Virus record (IMG/VR): IMGVR_UViG_3300037076_000002
Location: 1-25,686 of that record
Origin: a virus
DNA: 25,686 bases
Strand: one strand, 5' to 3'
Shown here: piece after piece, positions 1 through 4,894 of the stretch
How positions within the stretch are numbered: position 1 is the stretch's first letter
Layout of the letters: every line of letters starts with the position of its first letter
The notes under the pieces: model-generated
What the model was told of the DNA's origin: nothing
The model's database searches: none
What the model saw: only the letters and a program-made list of their open reading frames with translations
Position numbers and translations under genes: made by a program

Positions 1-173
1 CTCCGGTACCCGGACGTTGCTGCGGTGCTCCGGTCCCCGGACGTTGCTGCGGTGCTCTGGTCCCCGGACGTTGCTGCGGTGCTCTGGTACCCGGACGTTG
101 CTGCGGTGCTCCGGTCCCCGGACGTTGCTGCGGTGCTCTGGTCCCCGGACGTTGCTGCGGTGCTCTGGTACCC
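1..173. repeat. 27-bp tandem repeat array inside the partial repeat protein
   Basis: There are six complete 27-bp units plus an 11-bp partial unit, all in coding frame (27 bp = 9 codons). Units differ only at the two codons giving Asp or Tyr and Gln or Arg. The variants recur in a fixed order every three units, giving an 81-bp higher-order period. The array continues past the left window edge, so the copy number is unknown. Confidence 0.95.
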
Positions 174-521
174 GTCTGAGAACTGGTCCGGGTTCGTCGC
201 GCGGACCTTGTCAACCTTGTCCCACACGAACGTCAGGCCGGCCTTGATCAGACCAGGCAGCCCCAGCTCCACACCGATCGAGATGTGGCGTGACGCGACC
301 TTCGAGTCTTCGTCGTGGGTCGGCGCGTCGTCGTCGACTTCAACCTCGCAGTACCGCGACCCGTCAGTCGGGACGTAGTAGGCGAGGGCGTCGAGCGGGT
401 TCGTGACGGCATGGAAGCCGGTCACGCACACCTCGGCTTTCGGCTCCTCGTACGACTCGCCCAGCGCGAACTGGTAGCCGCGGCACTTCAGGTCCTTGTC
501 GAACCCCTTGTAGGCCTTCAC
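1..521 (-). CDS. Phage repeat protein, DUF7666-like N-terminus, C-terminus cut by window edge
   Basis: The first residues read MKAYKGFDKDLKCRGYQF, followed by a GFHAVTNPLDALAYY segment and SRYCEVEV. This pattern is typical of a phage and bacterial family that I recall as DUF7666; the family name is from memory. After about 115 residues the protein passes into 9-residue repeats of the form [DY][QR]STAATSG, at least six of them, running off the window. The start is a GTG at 519-521 that overlaps the stop of the upstream gene as GTGA, which suggests coupled translation. Family members often end in long polar repeats that may form a solenoid. The function is unknown. The gene is the most distal one seen in the leftward early operon. 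Confidence 0.8.
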   Translation of the reverse strand, partial: MKAYKGFDKDLKCRGYQFALGESYEEPKAEVCVTGFHAVTNPLDALAYYVPTDGSRYCEVEVDDDAPTHDEDSKVASRHISIGVELGLPGLIKAGLTFVWDKVDKVRATNPDQFSDGYQSTAATSGDQSTAATSGDRSTAATSGYQSTAATSGDQSTAATSGDRSTAATSGYR

Positions 522-874
522 AGCACACCGCTCTCTGCGAACACGGCCGGGCTGGGGATGGGGCTGCCGTCGTATGGACGGTCAGGCTCGGTCATCTTGA
601 GGCTTGCCAACCAACCCGCCGGCGGACGCGGCACCCAGGCGGGCAGGTCCGGGGATGCGAGGGACTTGGTGCATAGGAGCACGGTGAGGTTGTTGCCGCC
701 CTCGCCGTCGTCCGGGTGGTGCGCGTAGCACCGAAACTCGACCGGGCCCATGTTGCGAGTGGCCGACCAGGCGATGGTCGTCACGGGGCGAGCTGCAACA
801 CTCGGGGCGTCGGGGGTATCGAACTGGACGCTCACGTTCATGTAGCGAGGTCTTGGGGCTGTCAGTGTGTTCAT
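518..874 (-). CDS. Hypothetical phage early protein (118 aa)
   Basis: I do not recognise this protein. It begins MNTLTAPRPRYMNV and has no transmembrane segment or clear motif. The chosen ATG at 872-874 is preceded by AGGAG six to seven bases upstream. Longer in-frame starts exist but lack a comparable ribosome site. It sits between the HNH endonuclease gene upstream (140-bp gap containing a hairpin) and the repeat protein downstream (GTGA overlap). It probably belongs to the leftward early operon. The middle section (VTTIAWSATRNMGPVEFRCYA) looks beta-rich, but no fold can be named. Confidence 0.7.
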   Translation of the reverse strand: MNTLTAPRPRYMNVSVQFDTPDAPSVAARPVTTIAWSATRNMGPVEFRCYAHHPDDGEGGNNLTVLLCTKSLASPDLPAWVPRPPAGWLASLKMTEPDRPYDGSPIPSPAVFAESGVL

Positions 875-943
875 GTACTCTCTCCTTGTCAGGGCGCCCG
901 GTCTCTCGTAGATCGGGCGTTCGTGCTGTGAGGGGCTTGGTGG

Positions 944-982
944 CTGTCCCGAACCCGGCTTCCCCACACGGGTCCGGGACAG
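944..982 (-). terminator. Hairpin after the HNH gene
   Basis: The arms 944-957 and 969-982 are 14 bases long and pair with one mismatch around an 11-base loop. The hairpin lies downstream of the HNH stop on the transcribed strand and before the next start. No T-run follows. It could be a U-less terminator, an attenuator or an RNA-processing element. Confidence 0.4.
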
Positions 983-1014
983 CAGGCCCCCGGCTCTGGC
1001 GCTCCGGGGACGAT

Positions 1015-1623
1015 CTAGGCGGCTACTTGCCGGCGTTCTCGGATGACCTGCTCAGCCGTACGTCGCGACCAGCCGTAGTCGCGCGCATAGACGGTCACCG
1101 CGAGCCCTAGGAGTGCGGCTGCATCGCGGACGGCTTCATTGCGGCGGCGGTTGTTCTCATGACTGCACGTGAGGCAAGATCGACGACCTCTTGCCGCCAT
1201 GCTCGGCATGACGTTGTCGCCAGTGAGCGGGTGGCCCTCAGGACAGACCTGCTTGCGGGAGTTGATCGCGGTGAATCCATGACCCGTCACGACGGAGTTA
1301 TGCCGCTGCGTCACCGCCTGAAGATGGTCGGGGTTCGCGCACGCCTTGTTGCTGCAGCCCTCAGGGCCGTCGTGGTCGAGGACGTGGCGCGCGGGGATCT
1401 CGCCACGCAGTCGCATCCAAACCACACGGGAGACGCGTACGCACGCCTGCTTGCCATCCCTGCCGGGAAGCGCAACCTGCGCATATCCGTGGCTCAGCGA
1501 GGCGGACCAGACCCAGCATCCGTTGGCGTCCACGACGAGCCGCGGCTGGACCCTCTTCTCGTACCAGCCAGGAGTGGCGAGGGCGACGGCGATCTGGTCG
1601 TCGGACTTCGAGTAGGGAGTCAT
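1015..1623 (-). CDS. HNH endonuclease (202 aa)
   Basis: This is a probable metal-dependent DNA endonuclease of the HNH_3 type. Residues 34-70 contain GCWVW and a Gly/Tyr-Arg-Trp region typical of the family. The catalytic segment has His84 (VLDHD), Cys90 and Cys95, Asn97-Pro98 and His100 (NPDHL). A second cysteine/histidine cluster (C127, H131, C150, C153, H155) could bind zinc. A C-terminal helix-turn-helix-like tail (about 175-198, GWSRRTAEQVI) may help DNA binding. The ATG overlaps the stop of the excisionase-like gene as ATGA. Its place in the early operon, away from the terminase genes, suggests a free-standing, homing-type enzyme rather than a packaging nuclease, but this is inference. 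Confidence 0.88.
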   Translation of the reverse strand: MTPYSKSDDQIAVALATPGWYEKRVQPRLVVDANGCWVWSASLSHGYAQVALPGRDGKQACVRVSRVVWMRLRGEIPARHVLDHDGPEGCSNKACANPDHLQAVTQRHNSVVTGHGFTAINSRKQVCPEGHPLTGDNVMPSMAARGRRSCLTCSHENNRRRNEAVRDAAALLGLAVTVYARDYGWSRRTAEQVIRERRQVAA

Positions 1624-1817
1624 GCCGCGTCCTCTGCCCAGCGCTTGAGTTCGTCGGCGAGGATGACGCCACGAGCCAGCGGCTTGCCGCCGATGCGCGG
1701 GTGCGTCTCGTGGAGGTCGCCCGCCTTGCACGCACGGTTGATCGTGGAGATGTCCAGGCCCAGGGCTGCAGCAGCCTCGTTGCGGGTGTACGCGACCTTG
1801 TCCTTCTGGCTGATCAT
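1620..1817 (-). CDS. Excisionase-like helix-turn-helix protein (65 aa)
   Basis: This small protein has the pattern of the excisionase/MerR-like winged helix family: YTRNEAAAALGLDISTINRACKAG at residues 10-33 forms the helix-turn-helix, and RGVILADELKRWAE at 49-62 resembles the wing and last helix. The length is typical of phage recombination directionality factors. The ATG (1815-1817) overlaps the stop of the upstream Cro-like gene as ATGA, and its own stop overlaps the HNH start in the same way. It may be the factor that turns the integrase towards excision, although it is separated from the integrase by the control region. A simple early regulator is the alternative. Confidence 0.72.
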   Translation of the reverse strand: MISQKDKVAYTRNEAAAALGLDISTINRACKAGDLHETHPRIGGKPLARGVILADELKRWAEDAA

Positions 1818-2089
1818 GCGGCACGTCCACGTCGGTTGTCTTCCCCGACTCGCGACATTCTGGGCTCGAAAAGGAACCCGGGGGGGCACTGGAGCGCCGC
1901 TTCGATGGCGCGTGCTGTCTTGATCGAGCAACTGTTCCGGTCCCCGCTAAGCAGGAAGTTCGCGACCCCCGCAGAGATGCCGGCGCGCTTACCGAGGGCG
2001 TAGCCGCTCGTCAAGTTCTGGAACTCCATGAACTGGCGGAGGGCTCGCAGGCTCTTGAGCTTCACAGTCAGCCTCCATTCGTCGGCCAT
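1814..2089 (-). CDS. Cro-like helix-turn-helix regulator (91 aa)
   Basis: This is the first gene of the leftward early operon, divergent from the repressor. Residues about 14-66 resemble an XRE/Cro-type domain: SLRALRQFMEFQNLTSGYALGKRAGISAGVANFLLSGD, then KTARAIEAAL and a GFLFEP ending typical of actinophage regulators. The ATG at 2087-2089 has GAGAGG seven bases upstream, so it was preferred over the earlier in-frame ATG at 2125. The position suggests that it represses the lysogeny promoter or the integrase side during lytic growth. This is inferred from layout, not shown. Confidence 0.75.
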   Translation of the reverse strand: MADEWRLTVKLKSLRALRQFMEFQNLTSGYALGKRAGISAGVANFLLSGDRNSCSIKTARAIEAALQCPPGFLFEPRMSRVGEDNRRGRAA

Positions 2090-2131
2090 CAGATGGCCTC
2101 TCGTGTCTCTTGTCGTCTGCGACATGAGACA

Positions 2132-2160
2132 AGTGTGCAGCCGAATCTGCACGCTGTCAA
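2132..2160 (-). promoter_or_regulatory. Leftward early promoter overlapped by operator
   Basis: On the minus strand TTGACA (2155-2160) is a perfect -35 box. Seventeen bases later CACACT (2132-2137) is a weak -10. The 18-bp palindrome described separately lies almost entirely in the spacer. Transcription would start near 2125, just upstream of the Cro-like gene. Binding of the repressor there would block polymerase. Confidence 0.5.
2135..2152. promoter_or_regulatory. Candidate operator 1 (GTGCAG-N6-CTGCAC)
   Basis: A perfect inverted repeat with 6-bp arms (GTGCAG at 2135-2140, CTGCAC at 2147-2152). Its half-site recurs in the repressor-proximal part of the same divergent region. It is a likely binding site for the immunity repressor and/or the Cro-like protein. 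Confidence 0.55.
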
Positions 2161-2183
2161 GCGTTCTTGTGTAGGTTTCTCGC

Positions 2184-2212
2184 GTGACTTGGGTCTCACA
2201 ACGTCGTAATTT
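2184..2212 (+). promoter_or_regulatory. Possible rightward repressor promoter
   Basis: GTGACT (2184-2189) and TAATTT (2207-2212) are 17 bases apart and match sigma-70-type boxes only partly. The start point would fall near 2219, inside candidate operator 2, which would allow autoregulation. This is a weak call. Confidence 0.3.
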
Positions 2213-2251
2213 GTGCAGGTCGTATGCACGGGGGTAGTTGCGACCTGCACA
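2212..2251. promoter_or_regulatory. Candidate operator 2/3 cluster with perfect 11-bp inverted repeat
   Basis: TGTGCAGGTCG (2212-2222) and CGACCTGCACA (2241-2251) are perfect inverted 11-mers separated by 18 bases. Inside lies a second spacing, GTGCA (2213-2217) with TGCAC (2225-2229), close to the arrangement of operator 1. The cluster lies just upstream of the repressor start and could serve as operators or as a stem in the repressor leader RNA. Confidence 0.5.
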
Positions 2252-2272
2252 CAACGAAGGGAACATGAAGCC

Positions 2273-2725
2273 ATGAGCGCACTGTCGGAGCGGCTGAAGG
2301 ATGCCAAGGGCACCCGGGGTCTCGATGACATCGTACGTCTCGCGGAACGGGAAGGTCACACGATCCATCGGTCAGTCGTAGCCCGGTACCTCAAGGGCCA
2401 GCACGGACCGCGGCCGAGTGACCACACGATCGCGGCTCTTGCGGCCGGCCTCAGGGTCGACGTGCGAGAACTGCGCGCCCTTGCAGGGATGCCACCGGGA
2501 GAGCTCGGCACATACGAGCCGACACCTGAGGCTGCCAGGCTCAACCGGGAGCAGCGGGACGCGCTCGACCAGCTGATACGAACCATCGTGAGGAAGGGTG
2601 AGACCAATGCACGCAGCGCGGCGGCATCAAAGAAGAGTCCTGGCGGGGACCCGGTGGACGTGACTCACGGCAAGGTCACGGCTCGGGTGGCGTCTCGCTC
2701 GCGACGACAAGTACCTCGTCAATGA
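2273..2725 (+). CDS. Immunity repressor-like HTH protein (150 aa)
   Basis: This is the only plus-strand gene in the window. Residues about 15-72 look like a helix-turn-helix: LDDIVRLAEREG, then HRSVVARYLKG, then HTIAALAAGLRVDVRELRALAG, as in XRE-type phage repressors of actinobacteria. The C-terminal half is polar and basic with no protease-like LexA domain, so RecA-stimulated self-cleavage is not expected. The ATG at 2273 follows AAGGGA; a nearer ATG at 2264 opens only a three-codon frame ending in ATGA at this start. Divergence from the Cro-like gene with shared operator candidates supports a role in keeping lysogeny. The last 50 bases overlap the convergent small gene. Confidence 0.75.
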   Translation: MSALSERLKDAKGTRGLDDIVRLAEREGHTIHRSVVARYLKGQHGPRPSDHTIAALAAGLRVDVRELRALAGMPPGELGTYEPTPEAARLNREQRDALDQLIRTIVRKGETNARSAAASKKSPGGDPVDVTHGKVTARVASRSRRQVPRQ

Positions 2726-2888
2726 CCTCGTCGAGCCTGGCCGGGGTGAGGCCGGACCTGATGAGGATGAGGCCGTCGTCGTCCAACACGATTGCGTCAT
2801 GCTCCAGGTCGTCGACGAAGACGGGTGTGAGCCCGAGGAGTGTGAGCGTGGGGTCGACGGTATCGCCGTCCGTAGGGGTGTCGGTCAT
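2676..2888 (-). CDS. Small acidic protein downstream of integrase (70 aa)
   Basis: I do not recognise this protein. It begins MTDTPTDGDTVDPTLTLLGL and continues with a very acidic segment (VFVDDLEHDAIVLDDDGLILIRSG) and an amphipathic helix (ARLDEVIDEVLVVA). There is no membrane segment. It lies 61 bases after the integrase stop and is probably cotranscribed with it. A ribosome site is poor (AGAGG about 12 bases upstream of the ATG). Its 3' end overlaps the repressor 3' end on the other strand by 50 bp. It may be a small regulator of lysogeny, but this is a guess from position. Confidence 0.6.
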   Translation of the reverse strand: MTDTPTDGDTVDPTLTLLGLTPVFVDDLEHDAIVLDDDGLILIRSGLTPARLDEVIDEVLVVASETPPEP

Positions 2889-2949
2889 AGTTGAAAGGTG
2901 CCTCTCTAGTCTGTGAATCCGGTACGGAAGCAGCCTTCCTAAGAGAGTC

Positions 2950-4170
2950 CTAACCTGACTTGCCAAGACCGATCCCGAGCCGTTCGGCGACAGCCCTCAG
3001 CGCAGCCCTCTCGGCTTCGGCGCGGGCGTGCTTGTACGGTCTTGTGCTGGCGATCGACGAGTGGCCGACGATGGCCGTGATGACCTCGTCCGACGCGCCG
3101 AGCTCGCTGAGCAGGGTCGCGGTCGTGTGGCGGGCTGCGTACAGGTCGTACACCTTCACCAGGTTCGTCGTCTGGCCAGCCTGCTGCTGCCACTCACGGG
3201 CCGCGTGGCACACGTCCCGCCATGCCTTGCGATCATCCTTCGGGTCGATCGGGTGCCCGTGCTCTGACCACACGAGGTTGTGCGGCGACGGCTCGGCGAT
3301 CCGGTACCAGTCGCGCAGCCACTCGACGAGGAGGCCGTCCATGGCGATGTAGCGCTGTCCGCTCTTCGTCTTGGGCCGTACGAGGTGCCATCGGCCTTCG
3401 AGCTGATGCGCGACGTAGCTGACGGGAACTTTGAAGCCGGAGCGACGGTCACGGGCGACGAGGTAGGGGAGCGCTTGCAACTGCCACTCGATGAGGACCA
3501 TGCCCTTGTCGAGGTCTACGTGGTCCCAGGTGAGCCCGAGGACTTCGGCCGGCCGCATGCCCTGCAGCAGCGCCGCGGCCCAGCGTGATCGGTCGGGGCG
3601 TTCGGCTGCAGCGGCGAGGATGAGGATGGCGTGATCGGTGGGGATGGCGCCGCGAGTGGATTCGCCCTGTGGCACGCCCTCGACGTCATCGACGACAGCC
3701 GGCACCTGGTGGCCGTCGAGGCGGGCATCCTTGAGCATCTTCGCGAGGACGCCGCGGTACCTCGAGGCTGTCGACGGTGCAAGGCTGCCGTCCAGGATCG
3801 CCTTGCTCACGGCGCGGATGTCGCCGGGGGTGAGCCTGTCGAGGCGTCGATGCCCGATGGCTGGCACGATCCATCGCAGCGCGGCCACGGTGACCATGAG
3901 CGAGGACGGCCGTAGGTGCTGCTGGACGCGAGGGAGCCATACGTCCGCGTACGTCTTGACGGTGGTCGGGCTCGCCGCGGTCTCGGGGTTGGTCTCGCGG
4001 AGCAACCGGAGCAACATCCGGTCAGCCTCAGGTCTGGTGGTGCCCTTGGGGGTGACGCGGCGGATCTGGCGCCGGACTCCGTGTCGGTTCCATCCGCCCT
4101 CGATGCACAGGACGAGGCGGCCGTCTTTGCGAGTGATGACCGATCCGGTACCGGATGCGCGTCTGCTCAT
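2950..4170 (-). CDS. int: Tyrosine-family site-specific integrase (406 aa)
   Basis: This protein catalyses recombination between attP and a host tRNA gene. An N-terminal arm-binding region (about 1-55), a core-binding domain (about 70-165) and a catalytic domain (about 175-390) can be made out. Catalytic residues are Arg206 (GMRPAEVLGL), Lys267 or Lys269 (RPKTKSGQR), Arg347-His348 (ARHTTATLL), His370 (VGHSS) and nucleophile Tyr379 (TRPYKHA). Tyr344 stands where the first His of the HxxR box is common. The ATG at 4168-4170 has AGATGAGG just upstream; the frame is open further but without phage-like sequence. The length fits actinophage integrases. The gene sits directly beside the attP core, with candidate arm sites just upstream of its start. 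Confidence 0.95.
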   Translation of the reverse strand: MSRRASGTGSVITRKDGRLVLCIEGGWNRHGVRRQIRRVTPKGTTRPEADRMLLRLLRETNPETAASPTTVKTYADVWLPRVQQHLRPSSLMVTVAALRWIVPAIGHRRLDRLTPGDIRAVSKAILDGSLAPSTASRYRGVLAKMLKDARLDGHQVPAVVDDVEGVPQGESTRGAIPTDHAILILAAAAERPDRSRWAAALLQGMRPAEVLGLTWDHVDLDKGMVLIEWQLQALPYLVARDRRSGFKVPVSYVAHQLEGRWHLVRPKTKSGQRYIAMDGLLVEWLRDWYRIAEPSPHNLVWSEHGHPIDPKDDRKAWRDVCHAAREWQQQAGQTTNLVKVYDLYAARHTTATLLSELGASDEVITAIVGHSSIASTRPYKHARAEAERAALRAVAERLGIGLGKSG

Positions 4171-4182
4171 GGCCTCATCTTC

Positions 4183-4204
4183 CCGTGATACACACCGTGA
4201 TACA
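4183..4204. repeat. Left integrase arm-type direct repeat pair
   Basis: CCGTGATACA occurs at 4183-4192 and again at 4195-4204, a 12-bp period. The pair matches in spacing and nearly in sequence the pair on the other side of the att core (GTGATAC against GTGCTAC). It lies 13 bases upstream of the integrase start, so integrase binding could also dampen its own expression. Confidence 0.65.
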
Positions 4205-4217
4205 TAGTTAACCTTGG

Positions 4218-4246
4218 CATGCCTAGACATGCCTGGCGAATGCCCT
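4218..4246. repeat. Phased ATGCC repeats, possible excisionase sites
   Basis: CATGCCT occurs at 4218-4224 and 4228-4234, and a degenerate AATGCCCT follows at 4239-4246. The ATGCC steps are 10 and 11 bp, one helical turn. Cooperative binding on one DNA face, as excisionases do, is possible. Confidence 0.35.
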
Positions 4247-4286
4247 AGCCAGGGGCACTTTCGACCCCTGCTAAGCGTAGCGTGCC

Positions 4287-4335
4287 CTTCTCTTACAAGG
4301 AAGGGGTCCCCAGTTCGAATCTGGGTGCGCCCACC
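4287..4335 (+). other. attP core: 3' part of a tRNA-Val(TAC)-like gene
   Basis: The stretch folds as the 3' two-thirds of a tRNA. The anticodon arm is 4287-4303 (stem CTTCT/GGAAG, loop CTTACAA, anticodon TAC at 4294-4296). The variable loop is GGGTC, the T arm is 4309-4325 with loop TTCGAAT, the acceptor strand is TGCGCCC (4326-4332), then A and CC. The matching 5' acceptor strand, D arm and promoter are missing, so it is not a functional tRNA. Phages that integrate into tRNA genes carry such a copy to restore the host gene. It lies between integrase and late genes, as an attP should. Confidence 0.85.
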
Positions 4336-4385
4336 GTGTTGACTAGGCCATATAGACCGGAGTCGATGAGATTGGAAGGGGTCGG

Positions 4386-4404
4386 GTGCTACAAACCGTG
4401 CTAC
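4386..4404. repeat. Right integrase arm-type direct repeat pair
   Basis: GTGCTAC occurs at 4386-4392 and 4398-4404, a 12-bp period, with AAACC between. The pair on the other arm has the same spacing and orientation and differs mainly at one base of the heptamer. Matched pairs either side of a tRNA-derived core are what arm-type sites for a two-domain tyrosine integrase look like. Confidence 0.65.
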
Positions 4405-4425
4405 TGAGTCCGGGCATAGCAAAGC

Positions 4426-4449
4426 GCCCCCCATCCGAAGATGGGGGGC
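4426..4449 (-). terminator. Terminator of the late operon
   Basis: A perfect 10-bp stem (GCCCCCCATC and GATGGGGGGC) closes a four-base loop that reads TTCG on the minus strand, an unusually stable tetraloop. It is followed by GCGCTTTGCT, so the T-tract is short. It lies after the last late gene and before the attP core, shielding the att/int region from late transcription. Confidence 0.8.
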
Positions 4450-4484
4450 ATTGGGCCTCGACGGCGATGCGACGAGGTAGGGGG

Positions 4485-4784
4485 TTAGTGGTTGGTCACG
4501 AACAGGCGCCACGTGTCGTCGAGGATCTCGCTCGTGGACGTCGTCACCCGGCACAGGAGGTAGACCTCGGTACCAGTCACCCCGGACAGTCGCACGGTGA
4601 CGGTGGTGTCCGTATGTGTCGTGGCGACCACCGTGGCGTTCGTCGCGGTCACGCCGGCCTTGTCGACGATGAGGACCTCGGCTGAGGCGATGGTCTCGCC
4701 GGGAGCAAGCACAGCCAGCTGTGGTCCCCAGTCGAACGCCTTGTCGCGGGTCTCGTTCGGGTCGAGCGTGTTGTCGGTGATCAC
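4485..4784 (-). CDS. Small beta-rich phage protein, last gene of the late operon (99 aa)
   Basis: The protein begins MITDNTLDPNETRDKAFDWG and has a PGETIASAEVLI segment, then THTDTTVTVRLSG, GTEVYLLCRVTT and a final DDTWRLFVTN. This pattern is shared by a widespread small phage protein family (GDTIASSTW..., GTAGTTYTVTNRITTS...) found in many structural clusters, probably an Ig-like or other beta-sandwich fold; this rests on remembered family resemblance. The start is GTG with CAGGAG seven bases upstream. It follows the PLD-like gene after a 110-base gap with a strong hairpin and is followed by the terminator. It may be a minor virion or decoration protein. Confidence 0.75.
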   Translation of the reverse strand: MITDNTLDPNETRDKAFDWGPQLAVLAPGETIASAEVLIVDKAGVTATNATVVATTHTDTTVTVRLSGVTGTEVYLLCRVTTSTSEILDDTWRLFVTNH

Positions 4785-4821
4785 GTGGCGCTCCTGACGT
4801 ATGGGCGGGTGGGTCTAGGGC

Positions 4822-4884
4822 GGCCGCCACGGTCGCCGGCGCCAGCCCATTCGTCATGGCTGGCGTCGAGTCACACTGGCGGCC
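4822..4884 (-). other. Nested double stem between PLD-like and last late gene
   Basis: The outer arms 4822-4829 and 4877-4884 (GGCCGCCA/TGGCGGCC) and the inner arms 4840-4847 and 4858-4865 (CGCCAGCC/GGCTGGCG) are both perfect 8-bp pairs. They can form together, giving a long structured RNA. No T-run follows on the minus strand. It could reduce read-through or protect an mRNA end. Confidence 0.5.
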
Positions 4885-4894
4885 ACAGTCGGGG

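Larger units (their letters stand above)
4171..4484. other. Gene-free attP region
   Basis: This 314-bp gap has no credible gene. From left to right it holds the integrase ribosome site, a 12-bp-spaced direct repeat pair, phased ATGCC repeats, short inverted repeats (4230-4252: CCTGGC/GCCAGG), the tRNA-like core, a second 12-bp-spaced repeat pair and the late-operon terminator. The whole is best read as attP with P and P' arms. Confidence 0.75.

Noticed and set aside
1-173. Possible CRISPR array at the left edge
   Set aside because: The 27-bp units are directly adjacent with no spacers, and they are in frame within a recognisable coding sequence.
2641-2690. Terminator between the convergent repressor and small gene
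   Set aside because: Only short, interrupted inverted repeats (GTGAC/GTCAC) were found, with no T-run; not convincing.
4287-4335. Functional tRNA gene
   Set aside because: Only the anticodon arm, T arm and 3' acceptor strand are present. No matching 5' acceptor or D arm lies upstream, so it is an attachment-site copy.
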